A DNA stretch of 9,610 nucleotides from Ruminococcus sp. (GCA_019417865.1 DYCW01000158.1:1-9610), one strand, 5' to 3'. Positions 1 to 7,144 are shown, counted from the first letter of the stretch. A program made the numbers and translations. Notes: generated by a model not told the origin, from the sequence alone.

Positions 1-1
1 G

Positions 2-1414
2 GCAGAGGACTGTCAGCTTTCTGAGGTCTTCACAGTGGAAAATGAACGCAGCGGTTACACTGGCAGCGGCTATGTGACCGGACTTTCCGGCAGTCTGCAA
101 AACACCCTTATATTTACTGTCTCTGTGCCATCCTCCCAGCACTATGACATCTCTGTCATCATGGCAGCAGACAGCGATGCTGCCTGTCTGATGACGGTGG
201 AAGGCACGCCCTACAATACGCTTTCGATTCCAGGCACCGGAAAGTTTGTACAAGCAACCATACAAAACATCTATCTGGAAGCCGGAACCCGCACAGTCAC
301 CATCCAACAAACGAGCGGAGACGGACTAATCGACTGTATTCTGCTGCAAAATGCAGCAACACCTGACAAACCGACTGTTACCGATACGCTTAGCGACACA
401 AATGCCACAGAAGAGACAAAACAGCTCATGCAGTTCCTAACGGAACAATATGGAAAAACCATTCTCTCCGGTCAATATGTCTCCAGTGCGGAAAATACAG
501 AACTCACACAAATCTATCAAATTACAGGACAACTCCCCGTCATTCGCTTTGCAGATTTATACGGATACTCCGGAAACGGCGGCTCTCCAACAGAAGCGGA
601 TGCCATTGCCTCCAGTCTGGACTGGGCAGAACAGGACGGTATCGTGGGCTTAATGTGGCATTGGAATGCCCCCATGGGAACGGCATCTGTCTACAGCGAA
701 GAAACCGACTTTTCTCTTGCCAATGCGGTTACTACAGCTGACATTGCACACTGCAACCGATACGAATTGCAGCAGCTGCGAAATGATGGAACCATTTCCG
801 CAGAATGTATCGCACTGATAGAGGACATTGACGCTGCGGCAGAGGCACTGAAAACATTACAGGAAGCTGACGTACCGGTTCTATGGCGACCACTTCAGGA
901 GGCAAGCAACGGCTGGTTCTGGTGGGGTGCCTCCGGCAGCGAAGCATACAAGTGGCTGTGGAATCTCATGTATACTCGTATGGTGGAATATCACCAGCTG
1001 CACAATCTGATTTGGATTTGGAACGGACAAAGTGCAGATTATCTGGTACCGGAAACACAGTATGACATTGCGGCAGCCGATATTTATTTAGACGCTGATG
1101 CGGACTACAGCAGCCGGTATGAACAATTTTTCGCCTTACAGGAACTGGCGGGCAATAAGCTGGTGGCTCTGAGCGAATGCAGTACCATTCCAAATTTGAC
1201 AGACATCTTGAGAGACAAGGCGGTCTGGTCGTTTTTCGGGCTGTGGTATGGCGAATACCTGATGGATGAGACCGCTGGATATACAACACGGGAACAAATG
1301 ATTGCAGCATACAATTCGGATCTGGTTATGACATTGGCAGAATATCGGGCATGGTATGCACCGAACCAGACGACAGAAACAGACGCTGCATCAGAACCAA
1401 CAACCATTCCATAA
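2..1414 (+). CDS. Beta-mannanase, CBM35-like module plus GH26 catalytic domain (5' end outside window)
   Basis: Fragment of a probably secreted endo-beta-1,4-mannanase that cuts mannan backbones of plant cell walls. The frame is open from base 2, so the GTG at 35 is not the real start, and any signal peptide is outside the window. Counting from base 2, residues 1 to about 120 resemble a CBM35/CBM6 beta-sandwich (AEDCQLS near the start, GYTGSGYV pattern). Residues from about 135 form a GH26 TIM barrel: LSGQY, LMWHWNAP, WRPLQEASNGWFWWG with acid/base E300, LIWIWN, and LSEC with nucleophile E392 followed by STIPN. GH26 normally has His just before the acid/base; here it is Gln (codon 896-898). 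The C-terminus is a short Thr/Glu-rich tail with no dockerin or membrane anchor. It converges on the HAD gene. The family call is firm; mannan as substrate is inferred from the family. Confidence 0.9.
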   Translation, partial: AEDCQLSEVFTVENERSGYTGSGYVTGLSGSLQNTLIFTVSVPSSQHYDISVIMAADSDAACLMTVEGTPYNTLSIPGTGKFVQATIQNIYLEAGTRTVTIQQTSGDGLIDCILLQNAATPDKPTVTDTLSDTNATEETKQLMQFLTEQYGKTILSGQYVSSAENTELTQIYQITGQLPVIRFADLYGYSGNGGSPTEADAIASSLDWAEQDGIVGLMWHWNAPMGTASVYSEETDFSLANAVTTADIAHCNRYELQQLRNDGTISAECIALIEDIDAAAEALKTLQEADVPVLWRPLQEASNGWFWWGASGSEAYKWLWNLMYTRMVEYHQLHNLIWIWNGQSADYLVPETQYDIAAADIYLDADADYSSRYEQFFALQELAGNKLVALSECSTIPNLTDILRDKAVWSFFGLWYGEYLMDETAGYTTREQMIAAYNSDLVMTLAEYRAWYAPNQTTETDAASEPTTIP

Positions 1415-1427
1415 ATATCATAAAAAT

Positions 1428-1470
1428 AAAACCCGTCTGTGCACATTTTTCCTGCACAAACGGGTTTTTT
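1428..1470. terminator. Bidirectional intrinsic terminator between GH26 and HAD genes
   Basis: Inverted repeat with arms at 1428-1443 (ACCCGTCTGTGCA core) and 1453-1467 (TGCACAAACGGGT core) and a 9-nt loop. A T run follows on the plus strand (1465-1470), and a TTTTATTTTTA run follows on the minus strand. It lies 13 nt after the mannanase stop and about 75 nt after the HAD gene stop, so it can end both convergent transcripts. Confidence 0.88.
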
Positions 1471-1543
1471 GTATGTAGTCAAAAAGAATGATTCTTAGGA
1501 AAACTGATACAAGCTTGCCCAAAGTCCCCTGCGGCGTACAAAT

Positions 1544-2629
1544 TTATAATGCTTGCCGCAATAACCGCAACCGTGTTTTCCACTTTGCCGTTCGCTTCGA
1601 CTCCGGCAACGGCAAAAATGGACAAGGCGTACACCTTGCAGCCCATGCTGCATCTTCTGAAAATACTGCCCGATCGGCTATCTCTGCATGACAACAGAGC
1701 ATTTCTGCTGCCGCCTGCGAACTTGGGAGTTCTGTACCGAAAAATGTCTTTGCCAACTGCAACGCTCGTTCCTGTCCACGCTGAAACATAAAATCCTGTG
1801 TCACAACCTCCGGCAGATGGTCTGCGGTCGGCAACAACAAACCCATATAATAGGGATCTGCATTCCAATCACATCCCCTCCGCATCATTCGAAACGGATC
1901 ATCAAAATAAGCATTGGCTGCAATGGCAATGCTACAGCGTACCGCAAGCGGCGGCTGCTCCGCTGCAATCGCCGGATAGAGCCGCCCATAATGCCGAAAA
2001 ACCGCATTTGCTGCCGGGAGCCACATTCCTTTTAAGCCAAGGCAGCATGGATTTTCCACATCTGCAATCCGGTTATCGCCAATCTGTAAAAATCGCTTTG
2101 TGGGGATCCCCATTCGTTTCAAATACCGATAAATCCCACCATTTGCTTTGCTGAATCCCAGTTCCGATGAAAGCAGAAGCGTATCATAATCCCCTGCTCC
2201 GATTTTTTGCAGCATTCTAACAATCTGCTCCAATGGCAAATACATGTCTGTTACAATGGCAATGTGCTTTCCTGCTTCTTTTGCTGCACAGTAAAGAGAC
2301 ATCCCACTCTCCCTGGGATAACAGTACCGCCACTCCATTTCCAGTTCCAATTGCATCCACTGCATCATGACGGCATCGGATTCGCCCGTTTTCTGCTGTA
2401 TGGACTGATAAATTTCCTGTAAGGTCAGTTCCCGTTTTCGATGCTTTCGCAACTGGTTTTCTGTCCCACTTCGCAGTGCTGCAAAGCCCGTTCTGCCAAG
2501 TTCCTGCTCCATCTGACAAAATAAATCATCCGGCTTCCAAAATGGCCGAAACAGCAGTGTATCAAATAGATCAAATCCAATCCAGTCATATGCCATCATA
2601 GCCGTGCGAATCGTTTCACAGGAATTCAT
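1544..2629 (-). CDS. HAD-superfamily hydrolase-like protein with extra C-terminal region
   Basis: A 361-residue protein whose first 210 residues form a HAD fold: motif I FDLFDTLL (D20, D23, T24), motif II IVTDMY (T127), motif III FSKANGGIY (K161), and motif IV IGDNRIADVENP (D185, D190). The arrangement resembles HAD proteins grouped in COG5610, often found near cell-surface glycan genes, though no such genes are adjacent here. Position +2 from the nucleophile is Phe, not the Asp used as general acid/base in most HAD phosphatases. Residues 211-361 carry several Cys and match nothing I recognise. The start is ATG 2629, with AGGAGG at 2644-2639 nine nt upstream; the ATG at 2638 touches that SD and so is unlikely. 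The gene follows recR on the same strand, but a terminator lies between. Substrate unknown. Confidence 0.78.
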   Translation of the reverse strand: MNSCETIRTAMMAYDWIGFDLFDTLLFRPFWKPDDLFCQMEQELGRTGFAALRSGTENQLRKHRKRELTLQEIYQSIQQKTGESDAVMMQWMQLELEMEWRYCYPRESGMSLYCAAKEAGKHIAIVTDMYLPLEQIVRMLQKIGAGDYDTLLLSSELGFSKANGGIYRYLKRMGIPTKRFLQIGDNRIADVENPCCLGLKGMWLPAANAVFRHYGRLYPAIAAEQPPLAVRCSIAIAANAYFDDPFRMMRRGCDWNADPYYMGLLLPTADHLPEVVTQDFMFQRGQERALQLAKTFFGTELPSSQAAAEMLCCHAEIADRAVFSEDAAWAARCTPCPFLPLPESKRTAKWKTRLRLLRQAL

Positions 2630-2649
2630 AGACAGCATCCTCCTTTTCC

Positions 2650-2680
2650 AAAAAAACACCCCTGTCAAATGGCAGGAGTG
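2650..2680 (-). terminator. Intrinsic terminator after recR
   Basis: On the minus strand CACTCCTGCC pairs with GACAGGGGTG across an ATTT loop (one G-T pair, one mismatch) and is followed by seven T residues. It starts six nt after the recR stop. Its T tract ends only about five nt before the AGGAGG of the HAD gene, so transcription of that gene from upstream needs readthrough. Confidence 0.82.
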
Positions 2681-2686
2681 CTTTTG

Positions 2687-3289
2687 TTACATTTCACTTC
2701 TATTTTCCAGTGCCTTGTAAAGTGTGACTTCGTCTGCATATTCTACCACACCGCCGACCGGCAAACCAAATGCCAGACGGGAAACTGTCACCTGCATGGG
2801 TTTGAGCAGCCTTGCAAGGTACATAGCGGTGGCATCGCCTTCTACCGTAGGGTTGGTTGCCATAATGACTTCTTTTACCGTACCATCCTGTAAGCGTGCC
2901 AGCAACTCCCGTATTTTTAACTGCTCCGGCATCACACCCGTGAGTGGGGAAATCAAACCATGCAGCACATGATATACACCATGATATTCATTTGTTCGCT
3001 CAAATGCCGCAACATCCTTCGGTGCTTCCACCACGCAAACAACAGAATGATCTCTGCTGTCATCCCCACAAATGGGACAGACTGTCTGATCGGTGAGATT
3101 CTGGCAACAAGTACAATAATGAATCGCCTTCTTTGCGTGTAACATCGCATCTGCAAATGCCTGCACTTCTTCTTCCGGTCTGGAAATCAAATAATATGCC
3201 AACCGCTGTGCTGACTTCATGCCGATACCCGGCAGTTTTGCAAACTGTTCTGCCAGCAGTACCAATGGCAGTGCGTTGCTGTCTGCCAT
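2687..3289 (-). CDS. recR: Recombination mediator protein RecR
   Basis: A 200-residue RecR, the normal family length. With RecF and RecO it helps load RecA onto SSB-coated single-stranded DNA for gap repair. Visible parts in order: helix-hairpin-helix LPGIGMKSAQRLAYYL (19-34), C4 zinc finger with C59, C62, C71 and C74, Toprim domain from about 83 (CVVEAPKDV with E88; TNPTVEGDATA), and the C-terminal RLAFGLPVGGVVEYADEVTL region. ATG 3289 lies three nt after the ybaB stop, so translation is probably coupled; the SD is weak. It is the last gene of the SRP RNA-dnaX-ybaB-recR unit and is followed by a terminator. Confidence 0.97.
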   Translation of the reverse strand: MADSNALPLVLLAEQFAKLPGIGMKSAQRLAYYLISRPEEEVQAFADAMLHAKKAIHYCTCCQNLTDQTVCPICGDDSRDHSVVCVVEAPKDVAAFERTNEYHGVYHVLHGLISPLTGVMPEQLKIRELLARLQDGTVKEVIMATNPTVEGDATAMYLARLLKPMQVTVSRLAFGLPVGGVVEYADEVTLYKALENRSEM

Positions 3290-3292
3290 GGA

Positions 3293-3640
3293 TTAAAACA
3301 GACCCGGCAGAGAAACGCCGCCTGTAATTTTGCTCATCTCTGCTTCCGTGGTGGTTTCTACCTGATTCACTGCCTCATTGATGGCACTGATCACCAAATC
3401 CTGAAGCATTTCAATATCCTCTGGATTTACCACTTCTTTATCAATTGTCAGAGACTTGACGGTCTTCTTTCCCGTTACCACAACGGTAACCGCACCGCCG
3501 CCGGAGGTTGCTGTAAAGTCTCTGCCTTCAATGTCCTCCTGTAAAGTTGTAATTTCATCCTGCATCTTCTGTGCCTGACGAATCATGGCACTCATATTCT
3601 GGGCACCGCCCACATTTTGCTTTGGTAATCTTGCTTTCAT
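3293..3640 (-). CDS. ybaB: YbaB/EbfC family nucleoid-associated protein
   Basis: A 115-residue small DNA-binding protein of the YbaB/EbfC family, thought to act as a nucleoid-associated dimer. It has the family pattern: an N-terminal helix NMSAMIRQAQKMQDEI, the strand region GGGAVTVVVTGKKTVKSLTI, VVNPEDIEMLQDLVISAINEAV, and a C-terminal ITGGVSLPGLF tail. The start is ATG 3640, with GAAGGAG at 3656-3650 nine nt upstream; an in-frame ATG further up, at 3658, overlaps that SD. It lies 41 nt after dnaX and 3 nt before recR, the conserved order in Firmicutes. Confidence 0.95.
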   Translation of the reverse strand: MKARLPKQNVGGAQNMSAMIRQAQKMQDEITTLQEDIEGRDFTATSGGGAVTVVVTGKKTVKSLTIDKEVVNPEDIEMLQDLVISAINEAVNQVETTTEAEMSKITGGVSLPGLF

Positions 3641-3681
3641 GATTGAAATCTCCTTCAAGAAACTTTTTAATAGTAATATTT

Positions 3682-5223
3682 TTATTCCACAGCAGTTTCA
3701 AGATTGCTGTCTTTTGCTTTTTGCAATAATGCCTGTATCGGGGGTTGTTCTGTCTGTGCCGGTGCACTGCATTTTGCGAGAATCTTATACTCTTGTCCTA
3801 GGATCTGTTTGACCGTTTCGCCGAGCGAACGGGCATTATCGTGATTTTTCAGAAGCGTCAGGAAAAAGGCATTCTTTGCAATAATCAACAGCGTATTTCC
3901 ACGGATATAAGCATCCGACTCCGCCAGGCTGCCCGAAACTGCCGGATTCACATTCCGATAAGCCTCCAAAATATCTGCCCACTGTGTCACTGGTCGAATG
4001 TCCTGTGACACGGCTGAAGCGGATGCAGCCGGTGTGGCTGTTTGTGGTACAGGTGCTGCCAGCTGTTGTATTGGTGCGTTTGGCGGATTGGATACTGGCT
4101 GCTGTGCAGTCTGTGTATTGGTCACTGGTACTGCCACCGTTGCCGGCATGGTCAATCGAATCAATGCCAATTCCAATTCTGTCCGCTTTCCGGGATTTCG
4201 CTGCATTCGTTCCCGGCAATCCTGCAAAACAGAAATGGCACGCAAAATCTGTTCCATGGTAACTGCATTGGTCATCTGCCGCAACCGAGGCAGTTCCTCC
4301 GGCAGACAGCTCAGCAAGTCCTCTGGCACATTTCCGGCTCGCAGCAGCATCATATTCCGCAGCTGCTCGGTTAGTTCTTCACAGAGTCTCGCCATATCTT
4401 TGGAACATTGATAGAGTGTATCTACCTCCTGTAGTGCAGCAGAAAGGTTGTTCTGTAAAACACCTTCTAAAATCCGAAACAGCTGTTCCCGACCTGCCAC
4501 ACCGGCAGATGCTGCCACAGCTTCCGCTGTAATCGCACCACCTGAAACAGCAGCACATTGATCCAAGAGGGAAATCGCATCTCGCATTCCGCCGTCTGCA
4601 CAGCGTGCAATCTGCATATCTGCCCCTTCTGCAAGCGGAATCTGTTCTTTTTCCGCAATATAACGCAGACGAGCTGCAATATCTTCCAAACGAATCCGGT
4701 GGAACGCAAACCGCTGACAACGAGACAAAATCGTTGCCGGCACTTTGTGCATTTCTGTGGTTGCCAGAATAAACTTCACATACGCTGGCGGCTCTTCCAT
4801 GACCTTCAACAATGCCCCCCACGCACTGGGTGAGAGCATATGCACCTCATCAATGATATAAATCTTATAGGCACAGCGTTCCGGCCGGTAAACCGTGCCT
4901 TCCCGCAAATCCCGAATATCTTCTACGCTGTTATTCGATGCCGCATCAATTTCCACCACATCGGACAGTACCCCACGGTCGGCATCTTTACAGATGTCAC
5001 ACTGCAAACAGGGATTCCCGTTGACCGTATGCGGACAGTTGACCGCTTTTGCCAGAATCCGGGCACAGGTTGTTTTCCCTGTTCCCCGTGAACCCGTAAA
5101 AAGATAGGCATGTGCTGTTTTTCCGGTTCGCACTTGATTCTGCAAGGTTTCCGTGATATGCGGCTGAGAAATGACATCGTCAAACGACATCGGACGCCAT
5201 GTGCGATAAAGTGCTTTGTACAT
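3682..5223 (-). CDS. dnaX: DNA polymerase III subunit gamma/tau
   Basis: Clamp-loader ATPase of the replicative DNA polymerase III, 513 residues, somewhat shorter than the E. coli tau form. The AAA+ domain is complete: FDDVISQ (14-20), Walker A GSRGTGKT (44-51), zinc module C63/C72/C75/C78, Walker B IIDEVH (123-128), sensor 1 ILATTE (152-157), and SRC with arginine finger R168 (167-169), then the lid and clamp-loader collar domains. From about residue 365 there is a Pro/Ala/Gln/Thr-rich linker, then a short C-terminal domain of tau type. ATG 5223 follows AAGGAGG with an eight-nt gap. I saw no convincing slippery heptamer that would give a separate gamma form. It sits directly downstream of the SRP RNA and is probably expressed by readthrough. 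Confidence 0.97.
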   Translation of the reverse strand: MYKALYRTWRPMSFDDVISQPHITETLQNQVRTGKTAHAYLFTGSRGTGKTTCARILAKAVNCPHTVNGNPCLQCDICKDADRGVLSDVVEIDAASNNSVEDIRDLREGTVYRPERCAYKIYIIDEVHMLSPSAWGALLKVMEEPPAYVKFILATTEMHKVPATILSRCQRFAFHRIRLEDIAARLRYIAEKEQIPLAEGADMQIARCADGGMRDAISLLDQCAAVSGGAITAEAVAASAGVAGREQLFRILEGVLQNNLSAALQEVDTLYQCSKDMARLCEELTEQLRNMMLLRAGNVPEDLLSCLPEELPRLRQMTNAVTMEQILRAISVLQDCRERMQRNPGKRTELELALIRLTMPATVAVPVTNTQTAQQPVSNPPNAPIQQLAAPVPQTATPAASASAVSQDIRPVTQWADILEAYRNVNPAVSGSLAESDAYIRGNTLLIIAKNAFFLTLLKNHDNARSLGETVKQILGQEYKILAKCSAPAQTEQPPIQALLQKAKDSNLETAVE

Positions 5224-5253
5224 GGAATCCGCCTCCTTTTTTCTGTCGTTTTA

Positions 5254-5390
5254 CAAAAAAATTCCGGAACATGGGTGTGCAGGTTGACTGCGGCACACAA
5301 AACGATCCGCTTAATGCTGCTCGGTTCCCCGCCTGACATGGTTCACGGTGCTTTGTTGCACAGGACCCGCACACCGATATTCCGGAATGG
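5254..5390 (-). ncRNA. ffs: Signal recognition particle RNA, small bacterial type (4.5S-like)
   Basis: The minus strand carries the SRP domain IV signature: GTGAACCATGTCAGG, a CGG/CCG stem capped by a GGAA tetraloop, then AGCAGCATTAAG. Outside this, the two ends pair: ATTCCGGAA at 5388-5380 with TTCCGGAAT at 5269-5261, and GGTGTGCGGGT with ACCTGCACACC. The mature RNA is therefore about 128 nt (5388-5261), followed by seven T residues at 5260-5254 that probably terminate it. No Alu domain of the longer Bacillus 6S type is seen. The RNA binds Ffh for co-translational targeting to the membrane. Its position ahead of dnaX-ybaB-recR is conserved in Firmicutes. The exact ends are inferred from pairing. 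Confidence 0.93.
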
Positions 5391-5443
5391 ATCCGACAGC
5401 AGAGCATGTACAAATTCAAACACACTCCGCCGTGACGTATTTT

Positions 5444-5495
5444 ATTATAACACAGAGCAAATAGAATTTCAAGTAGTTTTACAAAAAAATTTTGT
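5444..5495 (-). promoter_or_regulatory. Strong promoter with UP element for SRP RNA-dnaX operon
   Basis: Minus strand: -35 TTGAAA (5472-5467), 17-bp spacer, -10 TATAAT (5449-5444) preceded by TGT, so an extended -10. Just upstream, 5495-5474 fits the UP-element pattern AAAWWTWTTTT-nnn-AAA at every fixed position, one nt from the -35 box. The start site is expected near 5437, leaving about 48 nt of 5' leader to be removed from the SRP RNA. Confidence 0.88.
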
Positions 5496-5565
5496 TTTTT
5501 CCGCAACTTTTTTTGTTTTTGGAAAAAGGAAAATTCATGACACAACAGAAGCGAAAAAAATGTGC

Positions 5566-5594
5566 TGGACAAAGGATTGCTTTTTTGTTATACT
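5566..5594 (+). promoter_or_regulatory. Promoter of the alpha/beta hydrolase gene
   Basis: -35 TGGACA (5566-5571), 17-bp spacer, -10 TATACT (5589-5594) with a TG one base upstream (extended -10). Transcription should start near 5601, giving a 5' leader of about 130 nt before ATG 5731. It is divergent from the SRP RNA promoter, and an A/T-tract-rich stretch (about 5475-5560) separates them. Confidence 0.75.
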
Positions 5595-5621
5595 GATAAA
5601 TATTCCTGTGCGGCAAGCGAA

Positions 5622-5679
5622 CTGTATTGTACCTGATTGTTTCTTACACGGATGCCATTCTATCAACAGGTGAATACAG
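5622..5679 (+). other. Possible stem-loop in 5' leader of alpha/beta hydrolase mRNA
   Basis: CTGTAT (5622-5627) plus ACCTG (5631-5635) can pair with CAGGT (5667-5671) plus ATACAG (5674-5679). That gives 11 pairs in two blocks with a 3/2 internal loop and a 31-nt apical loop. It ends about 50 nt before the start codon. No known riboswitch was recognised; it may be fortuitous. Confidence 0.3.
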
Positions 5680-5730
5680 CAAATAAAAACATCCAAGCAT
5701 ATTTTTATAGAAACAGAAAGAAGGGTTTTT

Positions 5731-6675
5731 ATGCTACCAATCCATACGGAACCATTTACACTGCCCTCCGAACAAGATGAACTACGCCTATCTGGTCTAC
5801 TTCTCGTACCAGAGGGGATCACGCCCCATGCGATTGTCCAGGTTTCCCACGGCATGTGCGAACACAAGGAACGCTATCTGGATTTTCTGCACACTCTGAC
5901 CAAACAAGGCTACATTTGTTTGATTCATGACCACCGTGGGCATGGCAAAAGTGTCTGTGGCAAAGAACAGCTTGGCTATTTCGGAAAAAACGGTGCAGAA
6001 GCGGTGATTGCCGACCTGCATCAAATGACACGCTGGATCCAAGCACAGTATGCGGATCTGCCCATTTTCCTGCTGGGACACAGCATGGGATCTCTGATTG
6101 CACGCTGTTATCTGCGGCAGTATCCTGATGTTCTTGACGGGCTACTGCTCATCGGTTCTCCCTCTCCCCTGCCCGCAATGCCCCGTATGCAGTCAATTTT
6201 AAATCGTATCATTGTCCATAAGGGAGACACTGCCCACAGCAAACCCATTGATCGCATTATGTACAATCTTTTTCAGCGACCGTTCCGCTCGGAATCCAGG
6301 GAAAACAGCTGGATTTGCAGCGATGAGACGGTTGTCGATGCATATAATGCCAACCCGCTCTGCCAGTTCCATTTTTCCCTGAATGGTTACGATGCCCTGC
6401 TCTCACTGCTGCAAACAACATATTGCACAGATGACTGGCCTGTAACACAACCGCAACTGCCCATTCGCTTTTTATCCGGTGCAGACGATCCCTGTCGGGG
6501 CAGTGATGCACGCTGGAAACAAGCCGTACAGCGAATGCGAACAATCGGCTACCAGAATGTTTCCGGCAGACTGTTTCCGCATATGCGACACGAGATTTTG
6601 AACGAACGGAATAAGGCGATTGTCTATGCCGATATTTTAGAGACGCTGGAAGGGTGGAGCTGCCAATCAAAATAA
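5731..6675 (+). CDS. Alpha/beta hydrolase, monoacylglycerol lipase/lysophospholipase-like
   Basis: A 314-residue serine hydrolase of the Hydrolase_4 (PldB/monoacylglycerol lipase) type, likely cleaving esters of small lipids. Visible: oxyanion motif VSHGMCEHKERY (38-49), IHDHRGHGKS (65-74), nucleophile elbow GHSMGS with S118, the acid in SGADDP (D252 or D253), and catalytic His in PHMRHEIL (H287). Between the elbow and the acid lies a lid region of about 100 residues. There is no signal peptide or membrane segment, so it is probably cytoplasmic. ATG 5731 is preceded by AGAAGGG with a five-nt gap. It has its own promoter and long leader. No clear terminator follows, so its transcript may run into rnpB. 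Family assignment is secure; the substrate is inferred only. Confidence 0.9.
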   Translation: MLPIHTEPFTLPSEQDELRLSGLLLVPEGITPHAIVQVSHGMCEHKERYLDFLHTLTKQGYICLIHDHRGHGKSVCGKEQLGYFGKNGAEAVIADLHQMTRWIQAQYADLPIFLLGHSMGSLIARCYLRQYPDVLDGLLLIGSPSPLPAMPRMQSILNRIIVHKGDTAHSKPIDRIMYNLFQRPFRSESRENSWICSDETVVDAYNANPLCQFHFSLNGYDALLSLLQTTYCTDDWPVTQPQLPIRFLSGADDPCRGSDARWKQAVQRMRTIGYQNVSGRLFPHMRHEILNERNKAIVYADILETLEGWSCQSK

Positions 6676-6760
6676 GGTATATTTTGATGATAGCGTGGAA
6701 AAATACTTGTAGATTCCTTTTTTCGGCACAGAAAGTTCTCAGATTTTCTGAAAATTGTAC

Positions 6761-6789
6761 TTGACAAGTGCGGTGTTTTCTTGTAAAAT
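6761..6789 (+). promoter_or_regulatory. Promoter of rnpB
   Basis: Perfect -35 TTGACA (6761-6766), 17-bp spacer, -10 TAAAAT (6784-6789). Transcription would begin near 6796, which coincides with the 5' strand of the RNase P P1 helix. Confidence 0.85.
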
Positions 6790-6795
6790 AAAATA

Positions 6796-7137
6796 GTGAG
6801 CGAACTGTATGGTAGCGTGGATGACTGCATCCATGAGGAAAGTCCGAGCATCACAGGGCAGGATAGTTGCTAACGGCAACCGGGGGCAACCCTAGAGCAA
6901 GTGCAACAGAGAGATACCGCTTTCGTCAGAAAGTAAGGGTGGAAAGGCGTGGTAAGAGCACACCAGAGCATAGGTGACTATGCTGCTATGTAAACCTTAT
7001 CCGATGCAACGTCTATTGGTACGTATGTTTAACATTGGCCCGATGGAACATGCGTAATGACGGCTAGAGCTGTGCGGCGACGTACAGTCGAGATAAATTA
7101 CCATACTCGACAGAACTCGGCTTATAGGTTCGGTCAC
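6796..7137 (+). ncRNA. rnpB: RNase P RNA
   Basis: Catalytic RNA that removes the 5' leader of pre-tRNAs, about 342 nt. Conserved parts: GAGGAAAGTCCGAGC (6835-6849), GCAACAGAGAGATACCGC (6903-6920), GTGGTAAGAGCACACCAG (6949-6966), and the 3' core ACAGAACTCGGCTTAT (7110-7125). The ends pair as helix P1: GTGAGCGAAC (6796-6805) with GTTCGGTCAC (7128-7137), one mismatch. The core helix shows a coordinated change: CCGAG (6844-6848) with CTCGG (7116-7120), where the common bacterial form is CCGGG/CCCGG. It has its own promoter and terminator. Exact ends are inferred from P1. Confidence 0.96.
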
Positions 7138-7144
7138 ACCAACG

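Noticed and set aside
1484..1496. AAGAAT-G-ATTCTT inverted repeat downstream of the HAD gene
   Set aside because: The arms are too short and A/T-rich for a terminator, and the real terminator lies at 1428-1470.
1479..1868. A 129-codon minus-strand frame overlapping the 3' end of the HAD gene
   Set aside because: It is an out-of-frame shadow of the HAD gene; the HAD frame itself runs to a normal stop at 1544 and needs no frameshift.
3682..5223. Programmed frameshift in dnaX giving a gamma form
   Set aside because: The A-rich spots (for example near 4649 and 3717) do not form a canonical A-AAA-AAG slippery site in frame with a stem-loop I could find.
5536..5595. 19-codon ATG frame (MTQQKRKK...) with an AAAGGA upstream
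   Set aside because: It lies over the -35/-10 boxes of the alpha/beta hydrolase promoter and no upstream plus-strand promoter is seen.
5110..5673. A 187-codon plus-strand open frame across the SRP RNA and both promoters
   Set aside because: It runs antisense to the dnaX start and the SRP RNA, through A/T-tract promoter DNA, has no SD at its start, and has no recognisable protein pattern.
5616..6810. 12-nt direct repeat AGCGAACTGTAT at 5616-5627 and at 6799-6810 (start of rnpB)
   Set aside because: In 9.6 kb about three 12-mer matches are expected by chance, and the distances from the two promoters differ (21 against 9 nt).
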